DNA from: an uncultured Pelagibacteraceae bacterium
Lineage (GTDB): Bacteria > Pseudomonadota > Alphaproteobacteria > Pelagibacterales > Pelagibacteraceae
Length of the DNA stretch: 43,153 nucleotides
Assembly (NCBI GenBank): GCA_902559395.1
Contig: CACEHR010000003.1
Span: 72,001-115,153, forward strand
Direction of reading: 5' to 3'
The notes under the pieces are model-generated. The model saw only the letters and a program-made list of their open reading frames with translations, was not told where the DNA came from and did no database searches. Every line of letters begins with the position of its first letter. The stretch's first letter is position 1. Position numbers and translations under genes: made by a program. Positions 8,448-17,273 of the stretch are shown here, one piece after another.

Positions 8448-9770
8448 ATGAAAATTTTTTTATCAAATTTAAAAACAAAAATAATTTTATCATTAATACC
8501 ATTTCTAGTCAGATATAGAGCATTTAATTTACTAAGTTTTTTATTTCTACTAAATCTAAAAAAGATAAAATCAATTTTACCAAAAAAAGAAGTAAAATTT
8601 AAAGTAATTGTTTTAAGTAAATCAGGTGGTTTAGATGACATAATTGAAAGTCAAAAAAAATATAACAAAAATATTCTATATTTAAATTGTTCTAGAGCAT
8701 TTATAATAACTATATTTAATACCATATTCGGCAATGAAGCATCGAATAATATAAAATTTTTTTCAAACCAGCTTAAGAAACAAAGAGAAGAATATGAAAA
8801 TTTTTTAGTAGAATTTTTAAAAGTATTAAAAAAAAAATATAAAATAGATGCTTTTGCTGGTTTTAGTTTTGAATTTAAAGGTGAAGTGGAATTAGCAAAG
8901 GCTTGTGATAGGTTAAAATTACCATTTTTACTTCTGTTTAAAGAAAGCGTTCAAACTGAGGTAGAGCTTAAATATACAAGACATATTTTAAAAAAATTAG
9001 AAAAGATTAATAGTTATAAAATTGCAGTTTACTCTAACTATGCAAAAAAGTTTTTTACTGAAACAAATTTTGCAGATAAAAATAAAGTTGAAGTTGTTGG
9101 TTGTTCTAGATTAAGTGAAAGTATTTCATATAAAAATAAAATACCAAAAAATCAGATTATATATTATGCAATTGAAAACAAAAGAGGCTTAGCAGACCCA
9201 TTTGTTGAGTATTATGGAAACAAGTTCTTTATAAATTTAAAAGTTCACAAAAGATACAATCCAAAATTTAATTGGAATTATCTTCACACAAAAACTTTAA
9301 AAATCCTAAAGCAATTTGCTTTAAATAATCCTAAAACTTTAATAATTATTAAAATCAAAACAGGACAATCACAGAATTTAAAACAATATTCTAATTTACC
9401 AAATAATATAAAATTAAAATATTATGGGGTCGGACATAAATTATTAGAAAAATCAAAAGTTGTTATTGCATGGAATACTACAGCAATACTTGAGGGTATT
9501 GCAGCTAATCGATTTATTTTATTACCAAAGTTTAGTTCAGAAAATAAAAATTTTAATAAACAGATTGAACTAAATCTGAAACTTAAAAATGAAAACTATG
9601 GATATTCAGAGGATGATTTTTACAAAAAATTAGAATTTTTTGTAAAAAAGAAATATAATGCTAATAAATTCAACAATAATCAATATTCCTTAAATTATCA
9701 TCTAGGTAATGCAGATAATAAAGCTAGCTTAAGATTAGATAGATTTTTAGTTAAAAATATTAAATTATAA
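8448..9770 (+). CDS. putative GT-B-like surface carbohydrate biosynthesis protein
   Basis: A 440-residue, very basic protein. A hydrophobic N-terminal stretch (residues 12-34) may associate with the membrane. The middle shows YKIAVYSNYAKKFF and VEVVGCSRLSES, resembling acceptor-domain/linker elements in CDP-glycerol-transferase-like or capsule GT-B proteins. Near residue 341, VVIAWNTTAILEGIAANRFILLP resembles the donor-site 'sTa.lEal..g.p.i' motif of GT-B enzymes. It probably builds or modifies a surface glycan at the inner membrane. I cannot name the family. It is followed after 14 bases by a methyltransferase-like gene in the same direction. Confidence 0.55.
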   Translation: MKIFLSNLKTKIILSLIPFLVRYRAFNLLSFLFLLNLKKIKSILPKKEVKFKVIVLSKSGGLDDIIESQKKYNKNILYLNCSRAFIITIFNTIFGNEASNNIKFFSNQLKKQREEYENFLVEFLKVLKKKYKIDAFAGFSFEFKGEVELAKACDRLKLPFLLLFKESVQTEVELKYTRHILKKLEKINSYKIAVYSNYAKKFFTETNFADKNKVEVVGCSRLSESISYKNKIPKNQIIYYAIENKRGLADPFVEYYGNKFFINLKVHKRYNPKFNWNYLHTKTLKILKQFALNNPKTLIIIKIKTGQSQNLKQYSNLPNNIKLKYYGVGHKLLEKSKVVIAWNTTAILEGIAANRFILLPKFSSENKNFNKQIELNLKLKNENYGYSEDDFYKKLEFFVKKKYNANKFNNNQYSLNYHLGNADNKASLRLDRFLVKNIKL

Positions 9771-9784
9771 AAGTAATAGATTAT

Positions 9785-10558
9785 ATGAAAATAAAATCAT
9801 TTGCATCTCTAAATAATAAAATAAAAAACGAGAAAAAAAAATTACCTAGAGAATACTTAGGACATACTTCTAAAACTTTTGGAGAAAAACAATTAAAACT
9901 TTATAAAAAAAGATTAGAAAAAGTAAGACTTACTTGGTGTCAGCAGGTTTTTGAAATTATAAAAAAATTTAATTATATAAATCCAAAAATTAATGATTTA
10001 GGTTGTAATTACTTTCAATTTTATAAAGAAATCAAATTTAATAGATATCCGTGTGATTATTTTGGATACGATATTGATAAGAATTTTATTAATTTGGGAT
10101 TAACAAAGTTTCCTGAATTAAAAAAAAAATATAAGTTGGCTAATATCGAAAATACTAAACTGAGAAAATCAGATATTTCCATAATAGCTGACACTTTAGA
10201 ACATACTGAAAAACCAGAGAAAGTTATAAAAAACATAATTTCAAGTACAAAAAAAATTATTATTTTAAGAACTTTTTTATCATCTGAAGAAAAAGTTCAA
10301 ATTGTAAAAAATAAAAAAGATCTAAAAAAACCTTATTTTATAAATTGTTTTTCATTTGATATGATTATTGAATATTTTATAAAAAATAATTTTTTTCCTC
10401 AAATATATCCTGATTTAGCAACTAACTTTTCACAAATTAATAAAGTTTTTCCAAATGTAAAAAGAAGATTTTTTGTCGTTGTATTTACTAAAAAAAATCA
10501 TTTACTTAAAAATTTTAGAACTAAAGTCCATAAAAAACTATTTACTAATTCTAATTAA
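9785..10558 (+). CDS. class I SAM methyltransferase-like protein
   Basis: A 257-residue protein with a degenerate motif I (INDLGCNYFQ around residues 69-78), an acidic motif II (YFGYDIDKNFI) and a motif IV-like SIIADTLEHTEKPEKVI. The DTLEH segment corresponds to the conserved 'D.lEHl' of methyltransferases found with glycosyltransferases. GCN replaces the usual GCG. It follows the GT-like gene closely and may act on the same product. It is convergent with the GmhA gene that starts region 3. Confidence 0.65.
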   Translation: MKIKSFASLNNKIKNEKKKLPREYLGHTSKTFGEKQLKLYKKRLEKVRLTWCQQVFEIIKKFNYINPKINDLGCNYFQFYKEIKFNRYPCDYFGYDIDKNFINLGLTKFPELKKKYKLANIENTKLRKSDISIIADTLEHTEKPEKVIKNIISSTKKIIILRTFLSSEEKVQIVKNKKDLKKPYFINCFSFDMIIEYFIKNNFFPQIYPDLATNFSQINKVFPNVKRRFFVVVFTKKNHLLKNFRTKVHKKLFTNSN

Positions 10559-10585
10559 AGTTAAAAAAATACTTAAATAATAATA

Positions 10586-11173
10586 TTATTTTTTTGATAT
10601 TATTAGATCTTCAACTTTTTCTAAAATAAAGTGGCCAAGAAAAATATGACATTCTTGTATTCTAGCAGTATTGTTTGAGGATATTACTAAGGGCTTGTTA
10701 CAAATTTTTTTTGCTTTACCACCATTTTTTCCTAATAAAGCAACTGAATATACTTTTTCTTTATTTGCTTGCTTTAGTACTTTTAAAATATTTTTAGAGT
10801 TACCAGAAGTTGAAATACAAATCAAAATATCATTTTTTTTAGCCAATGCTCTAAATGGTCTTAAAAAAATATCATCAAAACTATAATCATTACCACATGC
10901 CGTTAGTGTTGAAGTATCTTGAGTTAGAGTTAATGCTGGTATTGGAGCTCTATTTACGTGAGGTCGTAATCTCACAATAAATTCTGCTGCTAAATGTTGA
11001 GCATCTGCAGCAGAACCGCCATTTCCACAGAATAATATTTTGCCACCTTTTTTAATTTTTTTATTAATAATTTTAATTATATCAATTACATCTTCTGACA
11101 TTCTCAATATATTCTTATGAATATTTATATTTTCTTCTAATTGATTTTTGAATTCAATTTCAATTTTTGACAT
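10586..11173 (-). CDS. gmhA: GmhA-type phosphoheptose isomerase
   Basis: A 195-residue SIS protein that keeps all catalytic positions of E. coli GmhA by eye: FCGNGGSAADAQHLAAEF contains H60 and E64 (equivalents of H61 and E65), and QECHIFLGH contains Q173 and H181 (equivalents of Q172 and H180). STSGNSKNILK is the second SIS motif. The family converts sedoheptulose 7-phosphate to D-glycero-D-heptose 7-phosphate. No heptose kinase, phosphatase or nucleotidyltransferase (HldE, GmhB) is present here. It instead sits 9 bases downstream of a NeuB-like synthase, so it may supply an aldose phosphate to that enzyme. Confidence 0.85.
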   Translation of the reverse strand: MSKIEIEFKNQLEENINIHKNILRMSEDVIDIIKIINKKIKKGGKILFCGNGGSAADAQHLAAEFIVRLRPHVNRAPIPALTLTQDTSTLTACGNDYSFDDIFLRPFRALAKKNDILICISTSGNSKNILKVLKQANKEKVYSVALLGKNGGKAKKICNKPLVISSNNTARIQECHIFLGHFILEKVEDLIISKK

Positions 11174-11182
11174 TATTAAAAT

Positions 11183-12025
11183 CTAAATTTTTATATGAGC
11201 TCTTAATTTATTTGCTATAGGTATTTCTTCATCTATAATTTTTCCCATAGATGGTTTACCAATTGAAAGTAAAATCTTATCAATTGACTCACAAAGACTT
11301 TTCATACCAGTTAATTCTAGAGATGCAGCCTGATCAGAGCCATACATTGTTCTATCTAGAGTTATATGTCTCTCAAGCGAAGTAATACCCAGCATTGTTG
11401 CTGCCAATGAAACTACAACTCCATTTTCATGACCGCTATAACCAATATTACAATCATACTCTTTTTTAAGTTGATTGATTGTGATTAAATTGGCATCTTC
11501 AATTTTCATTGGATAAGTTGAAACACAATGCATTAATTCAAAGCTACAATTATATTTTTTAAAAATTTTGACAGCATTATCAATATCACCTTTTGTTGAC
11601 ATACCTGTTGAAATAAAAGTATGTTTATTTTTTTTTGCGACTTCATTTAAAAAATTGTGATCGACAATCATCGCTGAAGCAATTTTATGATATTTTAAAT
11701 TATAACTTTCTAAAAATTTTAGACTCTCAATATCCCAAGCTGATGCGAACCATTCAATATCAACTTCTTTACAATATTTATCTATTTGATCATATTCTGA
11801 TTTCTCAAACTCCAGACCTAATTTTTGTTCTTTTGTAGTTGTGCCCCATGGACTTTCTCTAGGAGTATCAAGAGTTTTTTTATCATAGACAATATCAATG
11901 GTTCTTTTTTGAAATTTTACTGAATCAAATCCACAATCTTTTGCATTTTTTATTAATTGTTTAGCTATATTAATATCTCCATTATGGTTAATTCCTATTT
12001 CAGCGATTAAGTATGGTTTTTTCAT
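11183..12025 (-). CDS. NeuB-family 2-keto-3-deoxy sugar acid synthase lacking the SAF domain
   Basis: A 280-residue TIM-barrel protein of the N-acetylneuraminate synthase family: AEIGINHNG at residues 8-16, VKFQKR at 36-41, HCVSTYP at 166-172. The two metal ligands are present: H199 in IGYSGHENG and H220 in ERHITLD, 21 residues apart as in NeuB. It ends after the barrel, without the C-terminal antifreeze/SAF domain that binds ManNAc in sialic acid synthases. The usual DH after the second His is DQ (231-232). It should condense phosphoenolpyruvate with an aldose or aldose phosphate. Neighbours include GmhA, a CMP-transferase and an aminotransferase. The exact product is unknown. Confidence 0.75.
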   Translation of the reverse strand: MKKPYLIAEIGINHNGDINIAKQLIKNAKDCGFDSVKFQKRTIDIVYDKKTLDTPRESPWGTTTKEQKLGLEFEKSEYDQIDKYCKEVDIEWFASAWDIESLKFLESYNLKYHKIASAMIVDHNFLNEVAKKNKHTFISTGMSTKGDIDNAVKIFKKYNCSFELMHCVSTYPMKIEDANLITINQLKKEYDCNIGYSGHENGVVVSLAATMLGITSLERHITLDRTMYGSDQAASLELTGMKSLCESIDKILLSIGKPSMGKIIDEEIPIANKLRAHIKI

Positions 12026-12076
12026 ATAATTAATTGTATTTATTTTTATTCTTATACTCTAAATTACAAATAATTA

Positions 12077-12847
12077 ATGAAAAAAATTTCTCTAAACCTA
12101 AAAAATAAAAATGTTATAATAACAGGTGGTAACGGTTTTTTAGGAAGCCAAATTTCAGAAGCTTTGATTAATGAAAAAGCAAAAGTTTATATAATTGATA
12201 TAAAAAATCCAAAAAAAAGAACATTAGCAAAACATTTTAAATCTGACATTACCAATGAGGAAGAATTAAAAAAAATTTTAAAGTTTTTTAAATCAAGAAA
12301 AATTAAAATTGATATTTTGATTAATAATGCTGCTATTGATTATCCACCTTCTAAATCTAAAGGAAATAATTTAAAATTAGAAAGTTTCTCAAATTATTTT
12401 TGGGATAAAGATATTTCTGTAAGTTTAAAAGGTAGTTATCTTTGTACCAAAGTGTTTGGGTCTTATATGTCAAAATTTAAAAAAGGTTCAATTATAAACA
12501 TATCTTCAGATTTAGGAATTATTGCTCCAGATCAAAGAATTTATAAAAAAAGTGGTTTTGTTAAACCTGTCACTTATTCAGTTGTAAAACATGGTATAAT
12601 TGGTTTAACAAAATATACTGCATCTTACTGGGGTAAAAAAAATATAAGATGTAATGCTATTGCTCCTGGTGGAATTTATAATAAACAAGATAGTTCTTTT
12701 GTTAAAAATATAAATAAATTAATTCCACTTGGAAGAATGGCTAAGAAAAATGAGTATAACGGTTTAATTTTATTTCTATGTAGCGATCTTTCATCCTATA
12801 TAACAGGTTCAATTATTGTTGCTGACGGAGGAAGAACAACTATTTAA
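12077..12847 (+). CDS. short-chain dehydrogenase/reductase
   Basis: A 256-residue classical SDR. TGGNGFLG (residues 16-23) is the dinucleotide-binding glycine motif, NNAA at 83-86 stabilises the central sheet, and S143/S144, Y167 and K171 (PVTYSVVKHG) form the catalytic set. The C-terminus has the usual SSYITGSIIVADGG ending. An insertion around residues 155-165 before the catalytic Tyr is reminiscent of SDRs in flagellin-glycan and legionaminate clusters such as PtmA. It is divergent from the NeuB-like gene with only 51 bases between them, so a shared promoter region is likely. It probably oxidises or reduces a sugar hydroxyl/keto group in the region 3 pathway. Confidence 0.85.
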   Translation: MKKISLNLKNKNVIITGGNGFLGSQISEALINEKAKVYIIDIKNPKKRTLAKHFKSDITNEEELKKILKFFKSRKIKIDILINNAAIDYPPSKSKGNNLKLESFSNYFWDKDISVSLKGSYLCTKVFGSYMSKFKKGSIINISSDLGIIAPDQRIYKKSGFVKPVTYSVVKHGIIGLTKYTASYWGKKNIRCNAIAPGGIYNKQDSSFVKNINKLIPLGRMAKKNEYNGLILFLCSDLSSYITGSIIVADGGRTTI

Positions 12848-12871
12848 TTAACTTTTTCTGCCGTAAATAAA

Positions 12872-13318
12872 TTATTTTTTTTGTTTATAAAGTATTTCTA
12901 CTAATTCTACTCTAACATTATTTGGATCAATACAAAAACACACTTTAGCAAATTTTTCTGATGATAAAGTAGGCTCACTAATAAATTTAATACCTTTTTT
13001 TTTTAATTTTAAATAAGTCTTTTCAATATTTTCAACTTGAAGCGCTATATGCAATATTCCAGTGTTGTGAATTGGCAGTTTTGGCAATTTTGTATTATGT
13101 GTTGGATATCTTAATAATTCTAATATTTCACCACTTTTCATTTTAAGTTTTATAAAATGAACTTTGGCATGTTTCATTCCAGATACTTTATTAATATAAT
13201 CTGTTTGATCCCAAAACTCCTGAACAACTTTCATACCCAAAAGATTTTTATAAAAATACAAACTTTTTTTTATATCTCTACAAATAATTCCTGTATGTCT
13301 ATAACCTAAAACTGTCAT
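12872..13318 (-). CDS. VOC (glyoxalase/dioxygenase-fold) protein
   Basis: A 148-residue protein with two paired beta-alpha-beta-beta-beta modules. The candidate metal ligands are in the glyoxalase I pattern: H8 (GYRHTGI), E67 (ILELLRY), H90 (LHIALQV) and E138 (RVELVEI). VOC enzymes include lactoylglutathione lyases, epimerases and isomerases. Here it is one base from the class III aminotransferase gene and so belongs to the same transcript as the CMP-sugar synthetase. An epimerase or isomerase role on a keto sugar is an attractive but unproven idea. The DPNNVRVELVE ending is typical of the family. Confidence 0.8.
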   Translation of the reverse strand: MTVLGYRHTGIICRDIKKSLYFYKNLLGMKVVQEFWDQTDYINKVSGMKHAKVHFIKLKMKSGEILELLRYPTHNTKLPKLPIHNTGILHIALQVENIEKTYLKLKKKGIKFISEPTLSSEKFAKVCFCIDPNNVRVELVEILYKQKK

Positions 13319-13319
13319 T

Positions 13320-14657
13320 TTAATTATTTTTTTTAAATACTTTAGAAATTTGTTCTTGTAAAATTTGCAAACCCTCTTTAATTGCTTTTCTATTAATTGT
13401 TAAAGGTGGTCCAATTTTTATTGACTCTCTTCCAGTATAAACAACTAGCAATCCATTTTGCATTGCTCCAAAACATATTTTTTTTAATTTCATACCAATA
13501 TTTGGTATTTGTTTGTCAAAAATTAAGGCATATATCATTCCTTTTCCCATCACGTATTTTATAGAATTAGAATTTTCACTCATTATGTTTTCTAAACCTG
13601 TTTTTAAGTATTTTCCATTTTCATTAACTTTTTTTAATATTTTTTTGTTATTAATTTCATCAATAACACTCGTTCCTGCTACACATGCCAAGGGATTTGC
13701 AGAATTTGTACTACTCATTTCACCTACAGACGGTAAATCCATTATTTTTTTTTTACCAATCACACCTGATAAGGCAACACCACCACCCATTCCTTTTCCA
13801 CAACAAATTAAGTCTGGTTTAACGTCATAATGTTCGTAACCAAATTTTTTCCCAGTTCTTCCAAAACCAGCCTGCATTTCGTCAAAAGACAATAATATTT
13901 TATTTTGCTTGCATAAATTAGCGATTTCTTTCACAAATTCTTTGGGATAAAAAATCGCTCCCCAGCCCTGAAATGTTTCAAGCATAAATCCACAAATATC
14001 TTTTTTTAAATCAATCTTTTTTTTTAATTTTTTTAAACATTTGTTTAAAAAATCTTTTGGAGTAATTTTTTCTAATTCCCAAGGGTAAGGAAATTTTATG
14101 TGATGAATGTTTCTATCTTCATATCCAATCCATTCTTTCTGCTTTTTATTTCCGCTCATCATTTGGGCACCCATTGTTCTGCCATGCCAATTTCCGTCAA
14201 TACATATTATTCCTAATTTTCTTTTTTTTACTTTTTGACCGTATAGTCTCATTAATTTTAATGCTGCTTCCGTAGCTTCGGTGCCAGCAGACATTAAAAA
14301 AGCTTTTTCAAAATTTGTGCCAGCAAATTTAACTAGTTTTTTTAAATATTTTTCTCTACTGACATTAAAGTATGCATAACTATGAAGTAGTTTTTTATTT
14401 AATGCATGTTTAAGATTTTTAATTAAATTTGTATTAGAGTGACCAATATTTGTTACAAATATAGTTGATGTAAAATCAATAAATTTATTCCCCCCTATAT
14501 CAACTAGTGAATGCCCCTCAGCCTTAGACCAAATTATTGGTAATTGTCCCTGCATCGATCTAGACTCACTCTTTGTCAAACTTTTTATAATCTTATATGT
14601 ACCTGGCGCAGGGATTTTAGTTTTAATTAATCTATTTTGTGTTTTAATTATTTTCAC
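13320..14657 (-). CDS. class III aminotransferase (glutamate-1-semialdehyde aminomutase-like)
   Basis: A 445-residue PLP-dependent fold type I enzyme. SAGTEATEAALK starting at residue 123 is the PLP-phosphate loop, D259 in SFDEMQAGFGRTG contacts the pyridine nitrogen, and K288 in CCGKGMGGG is the Schiff-base lysine. The length and the GxGRTG block match glutamate-1-semialdehyde aminomutase and omega-aminotransferases. The start appears to be GTG at 14657, overlapping the upstream cytidylyltransferase gene by 14 bases; the next in-frame Met is only at residue 35. Class III enzymes are unusual in nonulosonate pathways, which normally use DegT-type enzymes, so it may aminate an unusual sugar or side chain. 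Confidence 0.85.
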   Translation of the reverse strand: MKIIKTQNRLIKTKIPAPGTYKIIKSLTKSESRSMQGQLPIIWSKAEGHSLVDIGGNKFIDFTSTIFVTNIGHSNTNLIKNLKHALNKKLLHSYAYFNVSREKYLKKLVKFAGTNFEKAFLMSAGTEATEAALKLMRLYGQKVKKRKLGIICIDGNWHGRTMGAQMMSGNKKQKEWIGYEDRNIHHIKFPYPWELEKITPKDFLNKCLKKLKKKIDLKKDICGFMLETFQGWGAIFYPKEFVKEIANLCKQNKILLSFDEMQAGFGRTGKKFGYEHYDVKPDLICCGKGMGGGVALSGVIGKKKIMDLPSVGEMSSTNSANPLACVAGTSVIDEINNKKILKKVNENGKYLKTGLENIMSENSNSIKYVMGKGMIYALIFDKQIPNIGMKLKKICFGAMQNGLLVVYTGRESIKIGPPLTINRKAIKEGLQILQEQISKVFKKNN

Positions 14658-15339
14658 TTGAATTCATATAGCTAAGTTCAGCTTTGCTGTCAATTTCCAT
14701 AGTTAATGGTGTGATATATCCCATTACTTTATTTCCAAAAAGTTTCTTATTTTTTAAGATAAATTCTTTCCTGTATAAATCAACGTAACCATTTGCAGAA
14801 TAAGTTTTTGAAAAATTTTGTCTTGGATTATTTAACTCATCCATTGTTTTTCTGACACCTTTCAAAGGTTTAAGAAATTTATTTTTTAATTCAAAAGATT
14901 TATAAGCTGTCTCAGGATTTTCATGAACAGCCCTTAAGGAAGAATATTTTTTATTTTTTATAAAAAAGTTAATTATCTTATCTAACAGAATAATATTTCT
15001 GAAAGGTGTAGTTGGCCTTATATGTGCAATTACTCCATGGTTCGTTCCAATATTATCAATAAAATGTTTTACAAACTCATAATCAGTTGATTTATCATTT
15101 GAAATAGATTTTGGTCTGTAAATTATTTTTTTTAAACCAAATTTTTTTGCAATCCTAGCGTATTTTCTAGAATCTGTAGACAAATAAACTTCATCAATTT
15201 TTTTAGATTTTAAACACTGTTCTATTGACCAAGCAATTAAAGGTTTGCCCCTTAAATTAACAATATTTTTATCTTTAATTGATTTTGATCCAGATCTGGC
15301 TGGAATTATTGCGATAACTTTTTTATCATTAAATATCAT
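14644..15339 (-). CDS. acylneuraminate-type CMP-sugar cytidylyltransferase
   Basis: A 231-residue nucleotidyltransferase. The N-terminus IIPARSGSKSIKDKNI is the CTP-binding signature of NeuA/KdsB-type enzymes. HIRPTTPFR near the middle and NGYVDLYRKEF are typical of NeuA, PseF and LegF members that make CMP-nonulosonates. It acts in the cytoplasm to activate the free 2-keto-3-deoxy acid with CTP. It is first in the 14644-13320-12872 operon, with the aminotransferase overlapping it by 14 bases. It pairs logically with the NeuB-like synthase at 11183-12025, although the SDR gene intervenes on the other strand. Confidence 0.85.
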   Translation of the reverse strand: MIFNDKKVIAIIPARSGSKSIKDKNIVNLRGKPLIAWSIEQCLKSKKIDEVYLSTDSRKYARIAKKFGLKKIIYRPKSISNDKSTDYEFVKHFIDNIGTNHGVIAHIRPTTPFRNIILLDKIINFFIKNKKYSSLRAVHENPETAYKSFELKNKFLKPLKGVRKTMDELNNPRQNFSKTYSANGYVDLYRKEFILKNKKLFGNKVMGYITPLTMEIDSKAELSYMNSSENN

Positions 15340-15467
15340 TAAAATTTTTTAGTATTGTAAATAAATATTGTTTAATTTATTTAAAAAAGATCTATTCCTA
15401 TATCACTGAGTAACTAGTTTTAACTTAAATTGTTGTATTTTGTGATATTATCAATATCTAAAGTTTA

Positions 15468-17258
15468 ATGCAAACCTTTAAAAAATTATTATTGATACTT
15501 ACTCCCCAAGAGCTGAAACACGCAGGATTATTATTGATGATGATTTTAATAATGGCATTTCTTGATATGATTGGAGTAGCATCTATTTTACCATTTATAT
15601 CAGTATTAACAAATCCTGACATCATTGAAACAAACTCGATATTAAATACCTTATTTCAACATTTGAAGATCTTTGGAGTTGAAACCAGTCAACAGTTTTT
15701 ATTTGCTTTAGGAGTTATGGTATTTATATTATTAGTAGTTTCAATACTCTTTAAAGCTCTTACTACTTATGCGCAACTTAGATTTATTTTAATGCGTGAG
15801 TATAGTATCAGCAAGCGTTTAGTAGAAGGATATTTACGTCAACCATATAGCTGGTTTTTAAACAGGCATAGCGCTGATCTTGGAAAAAATATTTTATCAG
15901 AAGCAGGTGCGGTGGTTGGAGGTTTTTTAAAGCCACTAATTGATGTGATTGCTAAAGGCATGGTTGCACTTTCAATTATAACCTTATTAATTATAGTTGA
16001 TCCTAAATTAGCTTTTTCAATAGGTGTTATACTAGGTGGGGCTTATATAATTATTTTTTATTTTATAAGAACTTATCTAGCTAATATTGGAAAAAAACGT
16101 TTAGAACATAATGAGATACGTTTTAAGTCAGTTAGTGAAGCTTTTAGTGCTACAAAAGAGGTTAAAGTTGGAGGGCTAGAAAAAATTTATATTAAATTGT
16201 TTTCCCAATCAGCACATATTTATGCTCGAACTTCAGCTGCTTCGTCTGTGGCAGCCCAATTACCCAGATTCATCCTAGAGATTATAGCCTTTGGTGGTGT
16301 TCTGTTGATTATACTTTATATGATGAAACAATCAGAAAATTTCAACTCTGTTTTACCCATTGTCAGTTTATATGTTTTTGCTGGTTATCGATTAATGCCA
16401 GCTATTCAGCAGATTTATTCTTCTTTTGTGTCACTTACTTTTACCGAACCTGCAATTAATAGTATCTCTGAAGATTTGAAAAACCTTAAACCAATTAACG
16501 TAAACCCTGATAGAGGCAACTTATCTTTTAACAAATCAATTACTTTAAAAAATATTCACTATAATTATCCAAATTCATCACGAACAGCTTTAAAAAATAT
16601 CAGTTTTTCTATACCTATAAAATCTTCTATAGGTTTGGTTGGTGCTACTGGAAGTGGAAAAACTACAACAGTTGATATAATTTTGGGATTACTAGAACCT
16701 CAAAAAGGTATTTTAGAAGTTGATAATAAAATTATTACACAGCAAAATATAAGAGCATGGCAAAAATGTATTGGATATGTGCCGCAGCACATTTATTTAT
16801 CAGATGATACAGTTGCTGCTAACATTGCATTTGGAGTGGATCCTAAAAACATTCTAAAGTCAAAAGTAGAGCATGCTTCAAAAATTGCAAATATACACGA
16901 ATTTATTACAGATGAACTACCTCAACAATACGAAACAACAATTGGTGAGCGAGGTGTTAGATTGTCAGGCGGACAACGTCAACGTATTGGAATTGCAAGA
17001 GCTTTATATCATAATCCACAAGTACTAATTTTTGATGAAGCGACAAGTGCTCTAGATAACCAAACTGAAAAAGCAGTGATGGAAGAGGTAAATAATCTTA
17101 ATAAAGATATTACTGTTATTATTATATCACATCGTTTGAGTACGGTAAAAAAGTGTGATCAAATCTTTTTTTTGAAAAATGGTAAGATAGAAAACCAAGG
17201 AACATTTGATGAATTAATTAAACTTAATGAAAATTTCCGCGCTAATGCTAATAATTGA
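15468..17258 (+). CDS. ABC exporter/flippase with fused membrane and ATPase domains
   Basis: A 596-residue half-transporter. The first ~330 residues contain about six hydrophobic segments. The C-terminal ATPase has Walker A GATGSGKTTT near residue 391, the LSGGQRQR signature near 498, Walker B LIFDEATSALD near 519, and a switch His (IIISHRLST). This type I exporter form includes MsbA and the lipid-linked oligosaccharide flippase PglK. Being first in a 25-kb co-directional run of glycan genes, it probably flips a lipid-linked glycan or exports a glycan product. It uses many CGT codons, unlike the genes to its left, marking a compositional boundary. Confidence 0.9.
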   Translation: MQTFKKLLLILTPQELKHAGLLLMMILIMAFLDMIGVASILPFISVLTNPDIIETNSILNTLFQHLKIFGVETSQQFLFALGVMVFILLVVSILFKALTTYAQLRFILMREYSISKRLVEGYLRQPYSWFLNRHSADLGKNILSEAGAVVGGFLKPLIDVIAKGMVALSIITLLIIVDPKLAFSIGVILGGAYIIIFYFIRTYLANIGKKRLEHNEIRFKSVSEAFSATKEVKVGGLEKIYIKLFSQSAHIYARTSAASSVAAQLPRFILEIIAFGGVLLIILYMMKQSENFNSVLPIVSLYVFAGYRLMPAIQQIYSSFVSLTFTEPAINSISEDLKNLKPINVNPDRGNLSFNKSITLKNIHYNYPNSSRTALKNISFSIPIKSSIGLVGATGSGKTTTVDIILGLLEPQKGILEVDNKIITQQNIRAWQKCIGYVPQHIYLSDDTVAANIAFGVDPKNILKSKVEHASKIANIHEFITDELPQQYETTIGERGVRLSGGQRQRIGIARALYHNPQVLIFDEATSALDNQTEKAVMEEVNNLNKDITVIIISHRLSTVKKCDQIFFLKNGKIENQGTFDELIKLNENFRANANN

Positions 17259-17273
17259 GAGTTAATTAAATTT

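Noticed and set aside
10579..10590. Palindrome AATAATATTATT followed by T's as a terminator
   Set aside because: It has no loop unless inner pairs are broken, leaving a four-pair A/T stem, and it overlaps the GmhA stop. Too weak to call in such AT-rich DNA.
13513..13830. 105-residue plus-strand frame inside the class III aminotransferase gene
   Set aside because: Antisense to a conserved enzyme core including the PLP lysine region; no ribosome-binding site or recognisable protein.
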